64,000 nucleotides of DNA, taken from positions 97,033 to 161,032 of the forward strand of contig NZ_BMDZ01000003.1 of assembly GCF_014636235.1 (NCBI RefSeq). Direction: 5' to 3'. Numbering within the stretch: position 1 is the stretch's first letter; the number at the start of each line of letters is the position of its first letter. Source of the stretch: Tistrella bauzanensis (GTDB taxonomy: Bacteria > Pseudomonadota > Alphaproteobacteria > Tistrellales > Tistrellaceae). Below the pieces are notes generated by a model. It searched no databases. It was not told the origin of the DNA and saw only the letters and a program-made list of their open reading frames with translations. The translations under genes and the position numbers were made by a program. This document shows positions 27,304-35,756 of the stretch, piece after piece.

Positions 27304-28030
27304 CGACCAGCCACCCATGATGGCCGATGACGCTTCTTGTGATGACGCGCCGGGTCGTGATGACGCGTCGGGGCACCGCCATGCCATGCGGGTGATCGAG
27401 GCCGTGCTGTTCGCGAGCCCCGATCCGGTGCCCCGTGCCCGTCTGGCCGAATATCTGCCGGCCGGTGCACCGGTGGATATGCTGCTGCAACACCTGGCCG
27501 CCGATTATGCCGGCCGCGGCATCGAGCTGGTGCGCCGCGACGATGCCTGGGCGTTCCGCACCGCACCCGATCTGGCAGCCCATCTTCAGGCGCGGGTGAT
27601 CGAGCCCCGCCGGCTGGGTCGTGCGGCGCTGGAGGTGCTGGCGATTATTGCCTATCACCAGCCGGCGACCCGGGCCGAGATCGAGGATATCCGCGGCGTC
27701 GCCCTGGCACGGGGCACGCTGGACCTGCTGGTGGAGGCGGGGTTCGTGCGGCCGCGCGGCCGCAGGCAGGTGGTCGGCCGGCCGCTGGAATGGGTGACGA
27801 CCCCGCATTTCCTGGACCATTTCGATCTGGCATCGCTGGCCGATCTGCCGGGTCTCGACGAGTTGAAGGCGGCGGGGCTGATCGGCGGTGCGCGTGGCAT
27901 CGCCGACTATGCGGCCGAGCGTGACCAGCCGCAACTGCCGCTGGTCTTGCGATCGCGCGGTCGGCTGGACGGCTTTACCGCCGGCACCGACAGCGGCGCC
28001 GCGCCGGATGATGGCGGGAAGCCGGGCTGA
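27296..28030 (+). CDS. scpB: Segregation and condensation protein B
   Basis: 244-aa partner of ScpA and SMC with two winged-helix domains: MRVIEAVLFASPDPVPRARLAEYLP and AALEVLAIIAYHQPATRAEIEDIRG...TLDLLVEAGFVRPRGRRQVVGRPLEW are typical. The N-terminal 28 residues are Asp-rich with a short repeat. The start ATG overlaps the scpA end by 8 bp. In many alphaproteobacteria tatA follows directly; here tatA is 26.5 kb away. Confidence 0.94.
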   Translation: MTDDQPPMMADDASCDDAPGRDDASGHRHAMRVIEAVLFASPDPVPRARLAEYLPAGAPVDMLLQHLAADYAGRGIELVRRDDAWAFRTAPDLAAHLQARVIEPRRLGRAALEVLAIIAYHQPATRAEIEDIRGVALARGTLDLLVEAGFVRPRGRRQVVGRPLEWVTTPHFLDHFDLASLADLPGLDELKAAGLIGGARGIADYAAERDQPQLPLVLRSRGRLDGFTAGTDSGAAPDDGGKPG

Positions 28031-28116
28031 TCGCGGCCCGGATGCGATCTTTGCAGCCATGATGACGGCCGCCATGGACAGGGGCGGGCGGTTGCCGCTA
28101 GCTTCTTTCCGAGTGC

Positions 28117-28138
28117 CGATACCGCGTGGCGGGTATCG
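28117..28138. promoter_or_regulatory. Hairpin between scpB and the NHLM adaptor gene
   Basis: CGATACC and GGTATCG flank an 8-nt GC loop that can extend the stem. It may be an scpB terminator or an operator for the export operon, 69 bp before its first start codon. Confidence 0.4.
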
Positions 28139-28206
28139 TCACTGCATCCGCCCCGCCGGCCATCCGCTCCGGGGCTCCCGACGATCAGAGGCTGTGTCCG
28201 TATCAG

Positions 28207-29463
28207 ATGAGTGCCAGCGGTATCTTCCGAAAGGCGGCGCTTGAGCGACTGTCGTCCCCGGAACAGCTTGATCAGGCCTTGACGGTCGCCACGCCGCGCG
28301 GCTGGGCCGCGACGGCGTTCGTGGCTCTGGCACTGTGCGGCGTGGTCGTCTGGTCGGTGGTGGGCCAGATCCCCAACCGCACCGCCGGCCAGGGCCTGCT
28401 GATCGCGGAAGGTGGCCGGCTGCTGGATGCGGTGGCGCAGGGCGACGGTGTGTTGTCCGAGGTGCTGGTCGATATCGGCGGGGCGGTGACCGCGGGCCAG
28501 CCCGTGGCCCGGATCGCCAATCCCGATCTGGCGTTGCAGCTTCAGAACCAGCAGGCGGTGGTGGCCGAGCGTGAAGCGGCGCTCATCGGCCTGACGGCCG
28601 ATCTGGCGCGCGAGGCAGAGCTGCGGCAGGCGGCGATGGCCGCCCGAACCGAGGCGCTGCGCACCCGGCTCGCGGCGGCACGGGTTCGTCTGACCTATCA
28701 GGAACAGCGGCTAGCTGATCTTGAGGCCCTGCCGCCGCAGAGCGTGGCGTCGCGTGACGCGCTGGCGCGTGCGCGCGACGACGTGGCCGCAGCCCGCCAG
28801 GATCTGGCCGAGATCGAGACCGGCGCTGCCGATCTGCGGGCGCGGGAACTGGATGCGCAGCTGGATGGCGAACGCCGCCGCAACGAGTTGCAAGGCCAGA
28901 TCGCCGAGGCCCGGCGCCGTGTCGGCGAACTTCAGGCACGGGCGAGCCGGGGTGGCGTGGTGCTGGCGCCGGAAACCGGGCGGGTGACCGAATTGAAGCA
29001 GCTTGCCGGTGCGCGGGTCACCGCCGGCCAGTCGATTCTGGCCCTTCAGACCGGCGGCGACAGCCTTGAAGTAGTGCTGTTCGTGGCCCCGCGGGACGGT
29101 AAATCGGTGAAACCGGGCATGCCGGCCCAGATCAACCCGTCTTCGGCCCCGCGTGAGGCTTTCGGATCGCTGAAGGGCGAGGTGGTGTCGATTTCCGATT
29201 TTCCGGTATCGATGGAGGGCATCCGTGCCGTGGTCGACAACCCGTCGCTGGCACAGAGCTTCGTCACCGCCGGACCGCCCTTCCTGGCCCGGATCCGGCT
29301 GGACCGCGATCCGGATGCGCTGTCCGGCTATCGTTGGACCTCGTCGAAGGGCGCTGATCTGGTTCTGTCCGGCGGCACGCTTGCCACCGTCGAGGTCGAA
29401 ACTTCGACCAGCCGGCCGATCGACATGGTCGTGCCGCTGCTCAAGGAATGGACCGGGCTTTGA
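28207..29463 (+). CDS. NHLM-type secretion system HlyD-family adaptor protein
   Basis: 418 aa. The N-terminus IFRKAALERLSSPEQLDQALTV is the hallmark of NHLM bacteriocin system HlyD-like proteins. One membrane helix follows (ATAFVALALCGVVVWSVVG, about 39-57). Then comes a lipoyl-like half (DGVLSEVLVDIGGAVTAGQPVARI), a long coiled coil (about 115-270, rich in Ala, Arg, Gln and Glu), the second lipoyl half (GRVTELKQLAGARVTAGQSILALQ) and a beta-barrel region. It would bridge the two ABC transporters to the outer membrane, probably with a TolC-type channel. ATG 28207 opens just before the conserved start. It overlaps the next gene by 16 bp. Confidence 0.92.
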   Translation: MSASGIFRKAALERLSSPEQLDQALTVATPRGWAATAFVALALCGVVVWSVVGQIPNRTAGQGLLIAEGGRLLDAVAQGDGVLSEVLVDIGGAVTAGQPVARIANPDLALQLQNQQAVVAEREAALIGLTADLAREAELRQAAMAARTEALRTRLAAARVRLTYQEQRLADLEALPPQSVASRDALARARDDVAAARQDLAEIETGAADLRARELDAQLDGERRRNELQGQIAEARRRVGELQARASRGGVVLAPETGRVTELKQLAGARVTAGQSILALQTGGDSLEVVLFVAPRDGKSVKPGMPAQINPSSAPREAFGSLKGEVVSISDFPVSMEGIRAVVDNPSLAQSFVTAGPPFLARIRLDRDPDALSGYRWTSSKGADLVLSGGTLATVEVETSTSRPIDMVVPLLKEWTGL

Positions 29464-31727
29464 CCACCACCGCCGGACCCGGCCCCGCCGCCCAGCCCGT
29501 CACCGACCCCCTGATCCGGCCCAATGCTCCCAAGGGCGGACGCCGGTTCCGTGTGCCCACCGTCCTGCAGATGGAAGCCACGGAATGCGGGGCGGCGGCA
29601 CTGGCGATGGTGATGGCCCATCATGGATTGTGGCTGCCGCTGGAAGTGCTGCGCGGCGAATGCGGCGTGTCGCGCGATGGATCGAAGGCTGCCAACCTGC
29701 TGAGGGCCGCCCGGCGATATGGCTTTGAAGCCAAGGGCTTCCGGCGTGAACCCGAGACGGTGACCACGCTGCCGTTCCCGATGATCATCTTCTGGAACTT
29801 CAATCATTTCGTGGTGCTGGAGGGCATCGATCCCAAGGCCGACCGGGTGTGGATCAACGATCCGGCCATGGGGCCGCGGCGGATGACGATCGAGGAGTTC
29901 GATCTGGGCTTCACCGGCGTCTGTCTGGTGTTCAAGCCGACCCCCGCCTTCAAGCGCGCCGGCCGGCCGCCGGGGCTGTGGGCGGCGTTTTCCGAACGGT
30001 TGCGGGGCAGCGGCCCGGCGCTGACGCTGGTGCTGCTGATCACCCTGATGCTGGTATTGCCCGGTCTGGCGCTGCCGGTGTTCTCGAAGCTGTTCGTCGA
30101 CGGGGTGCTGATCGGCCATGAACAGGACTGGCTGAAACCGCTGCTGATCGGCATGGGGATCACGGCACTGGTCCGCGCCGCGCTGACCTGGGCGCAGATG
30201 CGCTATCTGGCGCGGCTGGAGTTGAAGCTTGCAATCGCGGGCTCCGCCAAGCTGTTATGGCATGTTCTTCGCCTGCCGGCGGCGTTCTTCTCGCAACGTT
30301 ATCATGGCGATGTCGCCATGCGGGTGGACGCAGGCGATCGGATCGCGCAGATCCTGTCGGGGCAGTTGGCGGTCAATGCGGTGGGTCTGATCACCATGGG
30401 CTTCTATGGCCTGGTGATGCTCAGCTACTCGCCCCTGCTGGGTGCCGTCGGCATCGGTCTGGCGGCGACCAATGCTGTGGTGCTGAAACTGGCCCAGCGC
30501 GCGCGGGAGGATGGCGGCCGCCGGTTGGCGCGAGAGCAGGGGGCGCTTGCGGCCACCTCGATGAGCGGCATTCAGATGGTCGAGACCCTGAAGGCCAGCG
30601 GCGGTGAAAGCGACTTCTTCGCCCGCTGGGCCGGCGTGCATGCCCGCTATCTGAACGCCCTTCAGCAGGTCGGCCGGATCACCGCCTGGGTCAATGCGGT
30701 GCCCGCCTTCATGGCGGCATTGAGTGCCGCGGTCGTTCTAGGCATTGGCGGGTTGGAGGTGATGTCGGGCGCGATCACGGTGGGTGGTCTGGTTGCATTC
30801 CAGACCCTTATGGCCAGTTTCTCAGCACCGGTCGCAGGTCTGATGCAGTTCGGCGGCGAGCTGCATGGCGTCAAGGGCCAGGTGGCGCGGATCGACGACG
30901 TGCTGCGCTATGATGTCGATCCCTCGCTTGCCAGCACCGACAGCGTGCTCGCGATCGACCGTCCCGATGGCCGGCCGCTGCCGCGGCGGCTGCGCGGCGA
31001 GGTGCGGATCGAGAACCTGACCTTCGGCTATAACCGGTCGGAGGCGCCCTTGCTGAACGACATCTCGCTGACCATCCGTCCCGGCCAGCGTGTGGCCCTG
31101 GTCGGCGGATCGGGCAGCGGCAAATCGACAGTGGCCCGGATTGTCTGCGGTCTGTATCGCCCCTGGAGCGGCCGGGTGCTGTTCGATGGCGTGCCGGCCG
31201 AAGCTCTGCCCCATGCCTATTTTGCCGGCTCGATCGCCTCGGTGGATCAGGATATCTTCCTGTTCGAAGGCAGCGTGCGCGAGAACGTCACCATGTGGGA
31301 CGATACCATCGACGAGGCGGCGGTGACCCGGGCGCTGCGCGACGCCGCCCTGCTCGATCTGATCGAGGCGCGTCCCGGCCGCTATGACAGCCCGGTCGCC
31401 GAGAACGGGGTGAATTTCAGCGGCGGCCAGCGTCAGCGGCTGGAGATCGCCCGCGCCCTGGTCAACGATCCGGCGGTGCTGATCCTGGATGAAGCCACCA
31501 GCGCGCTGGATACCCAGATCGAGAAGCAGATCGACGAGCATCTGCGTCATCGGGGCTGCACCTGCCTGATCGTCGCCCATCGTCTGTCGACCATTCGCGA
31601 CTGTGACGAGATCATCGTGCTGGAGCGTGGCCGCATCGTTCAGCGCGGCCGGCACGAAGACATGATCCGCGACGACGGCCCCTATGCCCGGCTGATCCGG
31701 TCGGAACAGACGGCGGTGGACGCATGA
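29448..31727 (+). CDS. NHLM-type peptidase-containing ABC transporter (C39 protease, membrane and ATPase domains)
   Basis: 759-aa exporter that removes the leader peptide and transports the product. The C39 Cys protease domain spans 35-150: nucleophile Cys47 in QMEATECGAAALAM, His120 in FNHFVVLEG and Asp138 in INDPAMG. About six membrane helices occupy 180-480. The ATPase has Walker A GGSGSGKST near 555, signature FSGGQRQRLEIARAL, Walker B AVLILDEATSALDTQ and the H-loop IVAHRLST. All catalytic residues for cleavage and ATP hydrolysis are present. The start overlaps the adaptor gene end, and its stop overlaps the next start (ATGA). C39 peptidases usually cut after double glycine, matching the precursor ending VAGG at 35757-36149. 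Confidence 0.95.
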   Translation: MDRALTTTAGPGPAAQPVTDPLIRPNAPKGGRRFRVPTVLQMEATECGAAALAMVMAHHGLWLPLEVLRGECGVSRDGSKAANLLRAARRYGFEAKGFRREPETVTTLPFPMIIFWNFNHFVVLEGIDPKADRVWINDPAMGPRRMTIEEFDLGFTGVCLVFKPTPAFKRAGRPPGLWAAFSERLRGSGPALTLVLLITLMLVLPGLALPVFSKLFVDGVLIGHEQDWLKPLLIGMGITALVRAALTWAQMRYLARLELKLAIAGSAKLLWHVLRLPAAFFSQRYHGDVAMRVDAGDRIAQILSGQLAVNAVGLITMGFYGLVMLSYSPLLGAVGIGLAATNAVVLKLAQRAREDGGRRLAREQGALAATSMSGIQMVETLKASGGESDFFARWAGVHARYLNALQQVGRITAWVNAVPAFMAALSAAVVLGIGGLEVMSGAITVGGLVAFQTLMASFSAPVAGLMQFGGELHGVKGQVARIDDVLRYDVDPSLASTDSVLAIDRPDGRPLPRRLRGEVRIENLTFGYNRSEAPLLNDISLTIRPGQRVALVGGSGSGKSTVARIVCGLYRPWSGRVLFDGVPAEALPHAYFAGSIASVDQDIFLFEGSVRENVTMWDDTIDEAAVTRALRDAALLDLIEARPGRYDSPVAENGVNFSGGQRQRLEIARALVNDPAVLILDEATSALDTQIEKQIDEHLRHRGCTCLIVAHRLSTIRDCDEIIVLERGRIVQRGRHEDMIRDDGPYARLIRSEQTAVDA

Positions 31728-34700
31728 GCCCGCCGGTCGCCATGACCGATGCCGACGACCTGCCGCCGATCGATCCGGCACTGGTCGAGGCCAAGGCCGA
31801 ACTGCTGGCCAAGATCAGCGGCGTGCGGCGCCAGGTCGGCTATCACAACCCGTTCCTGCTCGACCGGCCCGATCTGATCTGGCTGGTGCTGGAAGGCGCG
31901 GTCGACCTGTATGCCGTGCCGGTGCGCGACGGCGAGGTGATCGGCGTCGGCCAGCATGTCTGCCGGGTGCCGGCGGGCGAACTGGTGTTCTCGCCGGGAC
32001 GGGTGCCGGCCGGAGGCGCGCTGGTCGCGACCGATGAGGGCGCCGAGCTGACCCTGCGGGCGGTGGCGGTGATGGGCACCGAACTGTTCGAGGCGCGGCG
32101 TGCCGATCTTGAGGATGGCGATCTGGATCTGATCGTGGTCGACTGGCTGGACCGGTGGATCGCCCATATGGCCGAGGTGGCGCTGCCCGGCGCCGGTGCC
32201 CGGGCCGCCGACCTGCTGGAGGCCGAGCCCGGCCAGGATGTCCCGGAAGGCCGGATTCTGGGGCCCCAGCCCGAAGACGTGATCTGGGTGCAGAGCAATA
32301 GCGGCCGATTGCGGCTGATGGGCCTGCCGGCGCTGGAGTTCGGCCGCAACGATCCGCCGGTACCGATCGCCCGCCAGTTGTGGGTGGAGACGGTCGAGCA
32401 GGTGATCCTGTCGCCGGCCTACACACCCACCGCGGTCTTCCGGGGATCGGCCTGGGAAGGCCTCGCGCAGTTTCACCGGATGGTGCTGATCGCCCTGGCC
32501 CTGCGGCTGTCGCGGGTGGCCGATAGCGGCAGCGGCCGGCTGGAAGCCCGACGCGACGCCAGCCGGCGGCGTTTCGAGGGCGCGCTCGGCCGCATCGGCC
32601 GCCTGCTCGATCCGCCGGGGGCACCGGCATTCGGCGCGGCCGAAGACGGGGCGACGCCGCTGGTGATGGCGGTTGATCTGGTGGCACGCGCGACCGGCAT
32701 CGATCCCACCACCCGGGGCGCACGGCCGCGCGGCCAGAGGGTGATCGACGTGGCGCAGAGCCTGCGGCTGCGCTGCCGCCGCATCACCCTGTCGGGCGCA
32801 TGGTGGCAGGCGCCTGGCGCCGCGTTCGTTGCCTTCGTCGGCGAACCGGGCACCGACGAACAGATCGGGCGGGGTCATGAGCAGGGCCGGCCGGTGGCTG
32901 TGCTGCCCGATGGCCGGCGGCGCTGGCGGCTGGTCGACCCGGCACAAGACCCGCCGGGCAGCACCGGCCGGCTGGTCACGGCCGCGATCGCCGACGGGCT
33001 GACGGGCGAGGGCTGGATGCTCTATCGGCCGTTCCCTGCCCGGCGGATGTCTGTATCCGAGGTCTGGCGCTTCGGCCTGAAGGGGCTGGAGGACGATGTG
33101 TCGACGGTGGTGACCACCGGCCTGTTGGCCGGGCTGATCGGGCTGTTGACCCCGATCGCCAGCGGGGCCTTGTTCTCGACCGTCATTCCGCGCGCCGATG
33201 TCGTCACCCATCTCTGGGTGGTGCTGGCATTGCTTGGCGGCGCGCTTGGCATCCTCACTTTCGCGCTGGTCCGCGGCATCGCCTTGTTGCGGATCCAGGC
33301 CAATATGGACAGTGCGGTGCAGTCGGCGGTCTGGGACCGGCTTCTGGCCCTGCCGGCGCCGTTTTTCCGGCGGTATAGCGGCGGCGATCTGGCCGACCGC
33401 GCCAACAGCGTGTCGGCGATCCGCGAATTGCTCACCGGTTCGGCCCTGCAGGTCGGGCTGGATGCGGTGTTTTCGGTGGCCAGTCTGGCGCTGCTGTTCT
33501 GGTACAGCTGGAAACTCGCCATCGTCGCATTGGGGGTGGTGCTGGTGCAGGTGCTGGTGACCGCGCTGCTGCTGCGCCGCCAGTTGCCCGATCAACGCGC
33601 GCTGATGAGCCTGGGCGGGCGGATCGAGGGGCTGGTCTTCCAGTTGCTCACCGGCCTGTCCAAGATCCGGATCTCGGCCAGCGAGCCACGCGCTTTCAGC
33701 CGCTGGGCCGGCGCCTTCGCCGAAAAGAAGCGACTGACCTATCGGGTGCGGCTGAACAGCGCGCTTCAGGCATCGCTGGCCGAATTCTTCCCCGTGGCGG
33801 CGATGCTGGTCATCTATATGGGTGTGGCGGTGCTGCTGGTGGGCGGGCCGGGCGCGGACGCCTTTGGCATCGGCGATTTCATGGCCTTCACGGCCGCCTT
33901 CGCACAGTTCTCGACCGCCCTGGCCTCGCTGATCACCACGGCGGGCGTGCTGCTGGCCGTGGTGCCGCTGTATGAACGGGTGGCGCCTCTGCTTCAGGAA
34001 GAGCCGGAAGTGACCCCCGATCGGGCCGATCCCGGCGACATCACCGGCCGAATCGAGTTTTCCCGCCTGACCTTTCATTACGACCCGGACGCGCCGCCGG
34101 TGCTGTCGGACCTGTCGCTGACCATCGAGGCCGGCGGCTATGTCGCCTTTGTGGGGGAAAGCGGATCGGGCAAATCGACCCTGCTGCGCCTGCTGCTGGG
34201 GTTCGAACAGCCGCAGGCGGGCGGCGTCTATTTCGACGGCATGGACCTGGCGGGGCTGGACCTGACCGCCGTGCGCCGGCAGTTCGGTGTGGTGTTGCAG
34301 AACGGCCGGCTGATGGCCGGCAGCATCTTCGACAATATCGTGGGATCGTGGCCGCTGACCCATGACGACGCCTGGGCCGCGGCACGGCTCGCCGGCCTGG
34401 AAGACGATATCCGCGCACTGCCGATGGGCATGCACACCATGCTGTCCGAAGGCGGCAGCGCCTTGTCGGGCGGTCAGCGTCAGCGGCTGATGATCGCCCG
34501 CGCCCTGGTCCACCGCCCGCGGATCCTGATCCTGGACGAGGCGACCAGCGCGCTCGACAACCGCACCCAGGCGATCGTCAACGAGAGCATTTCGAAGCTG
34601 AACATGACCCGGATCGTCGTCGCTCACCGGCTGTCGACCATCCAGGATGCCCACCGCATCCATGTGATGAAGAACGGCCGGCTGATCGAACAGGGCGACT

Positions 34701-34762
34701 ATCGCAGCCTGATGGACATGGATGGCGAGTTCGCTGCCCTTGCCCGCCGGCAGTTGCTCTGA
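31724..34762 (+). CDS. NHLM-type second ABC transporter with long N-terminal domain
   Basis: 1012 aa. The first ~130 residues look like a cyclic-nucleotide-binding/cupin-type fold (FLLDRPDLIWLVLEGAVDLYAV). A long unassigned region runs to about 430. The ABC membrane domain covers about 450-740 and the ATPase about 770-1010. The ATPase has GESGSGKST (Walker A), SALSGGQRQRLMIARAL (signature), ILILDEATSALDNRTQ (Walker B) and VVAHRLSTI. No C39 protease. This architecture and its place right after a C39 ABC transporter define the second transporter of NHLM systems; the pair may act as a heterodimer. It starts in ATGA with the previous gene and ends facing the precursor operon. Confidence 0.93.
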   Translation: MSPPVAMTDADDLPPIDPALVEAKAELLAKISGVRRQVGYHNPFLLDRPDLIWLVLEGAVDLYAVPVRDGEVIGVGQHVCRVPAGELVFSPGRVPAGGALVATDEGAELTLRAVAVMGTELFEARRADLEDGDLDLIVVDWLDRWIAHMAEVALPGAGARAADLLEAEPGQDVPEGRILGPQPEDVIWVQSNSGRLRLMGLPALEFGRNDPPVPIARQLWVETVEQVILSPAYTPTAVFRGSAWEGLAQFHRMVLIALALRLSRVADSGSGRLEARRDASRRRFEGALGRIGRLLDPPGAPAFGAAEDGATPLVMAVDLVARATGIDPTTRGARPRGQRVIDVAQSLRLRCRRITLSGAWWQAPGAAFVAFVGEPGTDEQIGRGHEQGRPVAVLPDGRRRWRLVDPAQDPPGSTGRLVTAAIADGLTGEGWMLYRPFPARRMSVSEVWRFGLKGLEDDVSTVVTTGLLAGLIGLLTPIASGALFSTVIPRADVVTHLWVVLALLGGALGILTFALVRGIALLRIQANMDSAVQSAVWDRLLALPAPFFRRYSGGDLADRANSVSAIRELLTGSALQVGLDAVFSVASLALLFWYSWKLAIVALGVVLVQVLVTALLLRRQLPDQRALMSLGGRIEGLVFQLLTGLSKIRISASEPRAFSRWAGAFAEKKRLTYRVRLNSALQASLAEFFPVAAMLVIYMGVAVLLVGGPGADAFGIGDFMAFTAAFAQFSTALASLITTAGVLLAVVPLYERVAPLLQEEPEVTPDRADPGDITGRIEFSRLTFHYDPDAPPVLSDLSLTIEAGGYVAFVGESGSGKSTLLRLLLGFEQPQAGGVYFDGMDLAGLDLTAVRRQFGVVLQNGRLMAGSIFDNIVGSWPLTHDDAWAAARLAGLEDDIRALPMGMHTMLSEGGSALSGGQRQRLMIARALVHRPRILILDEATSALDNRTQAIVNESISKLNMTRIVVAHRLSTIQDAHRIHVMKNGRLIEQGDYRSLMDMDGEFAALARRQLL

Positions 34763-34813
34763 CGCCCGGCCGCATGGCCGTGTGGCGCCGATCCGGCGGT
34801 CAGGTGGGTGGCC

Positions 34814-34859
34814 TCAGGCGGGCGGCGTCAGTCAGGCGGCGTCAGTCAGGCGGCGTCAG
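34814..34859. repeat. 14-bp tandem repeat at the 3' end of the exported-protein gene
   Basis: Two perfect copies of TCAGGCGGCGTCAG (34832-34845 and 34846-34859) are preceded by a copy with a 4-bp insertion (34814-34831). The array covers the stop codon and last codons of the minus-strand gene and lies between convergent operons. Confidence 0.85.
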
Positions 34860-35456
34860 GCCGGCATCCTCGGCGGCGGCGGCCTCGATCGCGCTCCGCA
34901 GGCTGCCGCGGCTGGCGAAATCCCAGGTGCCGCCATAGACCACGTCATCGATCCGCCAGCCGTCGTCGGTGCGCAGCAGGGTCAGACGATCGGTCCAGCC
35001 GGTCTGTGTGGTGCCCTGGGCATAGCGATAATGCAGGACCACGCCGGCCGTGTGCCGACCCAGCGTTACGGCACCCGCCTGACAGTCGGTGGCGCCTTCG
35101 AACAGGCTTGAGAACAGATCGCCATCCACGAAAGGCGGTTTGTCACCAGGGGCATGCCTGATCGCCCGGTCACGCAGATGGCCGGCCGCGTCCAGCGCGC
35201 CGTCGAAGGCGAGCGTCAGCAGCGGTTCCAGCCGCATGCGCGGTTCAGGGCCGGGCAGGCCGCCGCCCCGGATATCGGGATAGACGTCGCAGAAAGTGGC
35301 GCCCATGGCGGCCACCGCCACGCCATCCTCGGCCGCAGCCGCGCGGGCGGCGCGTGCCTCGGCGTCGCGGGTGGATCCATATTCCTCCTGCGCCCTGGCA
35401 CCACCGGCACCGGCGGCCGTCAGCGCCAGGGCCATCAGCATCTGCGCGCGGGTCAT
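34842..35456 (-). CDS. Exported protein coupled to NHLP precursor genes, function unknown
   Basis: 204 aa with a clear signal peptide (MTRAQMLMALALTAAGAGGARAQ, cut near residue 23), so periplasmic. The mature part has two Cys (in ATFCDVYPDIRGGG and GATDCQAGAV) that could form a disulfide. It ends with DGWRIDDVVYGGTWDFASRGSLRSAI, which recalls small NTF2-like/DUF3828-type exported proteins; that is a weak resemblance. The ATG overlaps the stop of the upstream precursor gene (ATGA), so it is translated with it. The coupling suggests immunity, chaperone or processing for the exported peptide, or simply a third member of the operon. The gene end overlaps a 14-bp tandem repeat. Confidence 0.8.
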   Translation of the reverse strand: MTRAQMLMALALTAAGAGGARAQEEYGSTRDAEARAARAAAAEDGVAVAAMGATFCDVYPDIRGGGLPGPEPRMRLEPLLTLAFDGALDAAGHLRDRAIRHAPGDKPPFVDGDLFSSLFEGATDCQAGAVTLGRHTAGVVLHYRYAQGTTQTGWTDRLTLLRTDDGWRIDDVVYGGTWDFASRGSLRSAIEAAAAEDAGLTPPD

Positions 35457-35752
35457 CTGACCGGATCGGCGCGCGGAAACAGCCCCGATGCGAAGGCGGC
35501 CTTGCCCACGGTCACGATATCCTCGCCGGCATTGCCCTCATCGATATCATCATAGGCCATCAGCGGCGACGGCAGCACCAGATGCATCAACTCGGCCCGG
35601 TCTTCCAGCACGGTCACCTCGCATCCCTCTGGAACGTCCAGCCCGGCATCGGCAAGGGCCGCCAGCGGGTCGTGACGCAGCCGCGCGCGCAGGTCGGCAT
35701 CGGATGCGGCCTGGCGCAGCAGGTCGGCGAGACGCTGGGTGACATCAGCCAT
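35453..35752 (-). CDS. NHLP-family precursor peptide without a GG cleavage site
   Basis: 99 aa. Residues 5-62 are a nitrile-hydratase-alpha-like leader: RLADLLRQAASDADLRARL, HDPLAALADAGLDVPEGCEVTVLED, and the closing HLVLPSP. The tail (63-99) is PLMAYDDIDEGNAGEDIV followed by TVGKAAFASGLFPRADPVR. It contains no Cys, one Thr and one Ser, and no GG/GA pair of the usual kind at the leader end. ATG 35752 follows GGGAGGAC. It lies 4 bp after the other precursor gene and overlaps the exported-protein gene. It may be a second substrate, or a helper that no longer yields a cleaved product. Confidence 0.85.
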   Translation of the reverse strand: MADVTQRLADLLRQAASDADLRARLRHDPLAALADAGLDVPEGCEVTVLEDRAELMHLVLPSPLMAYDDIDEGNAGEDIVTVGKAAFASGLFPRADPVR

Positions 35753-35756
35753 TGGT

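Noticed and set aside
31682-34663. 993-codon open frame antisense to the second ABC transporter
   Set aside because: His/Gln/Arg-rich composition typical of the reverse strand of a GC-rich gene; the plus-strand ABC motifs are intact.
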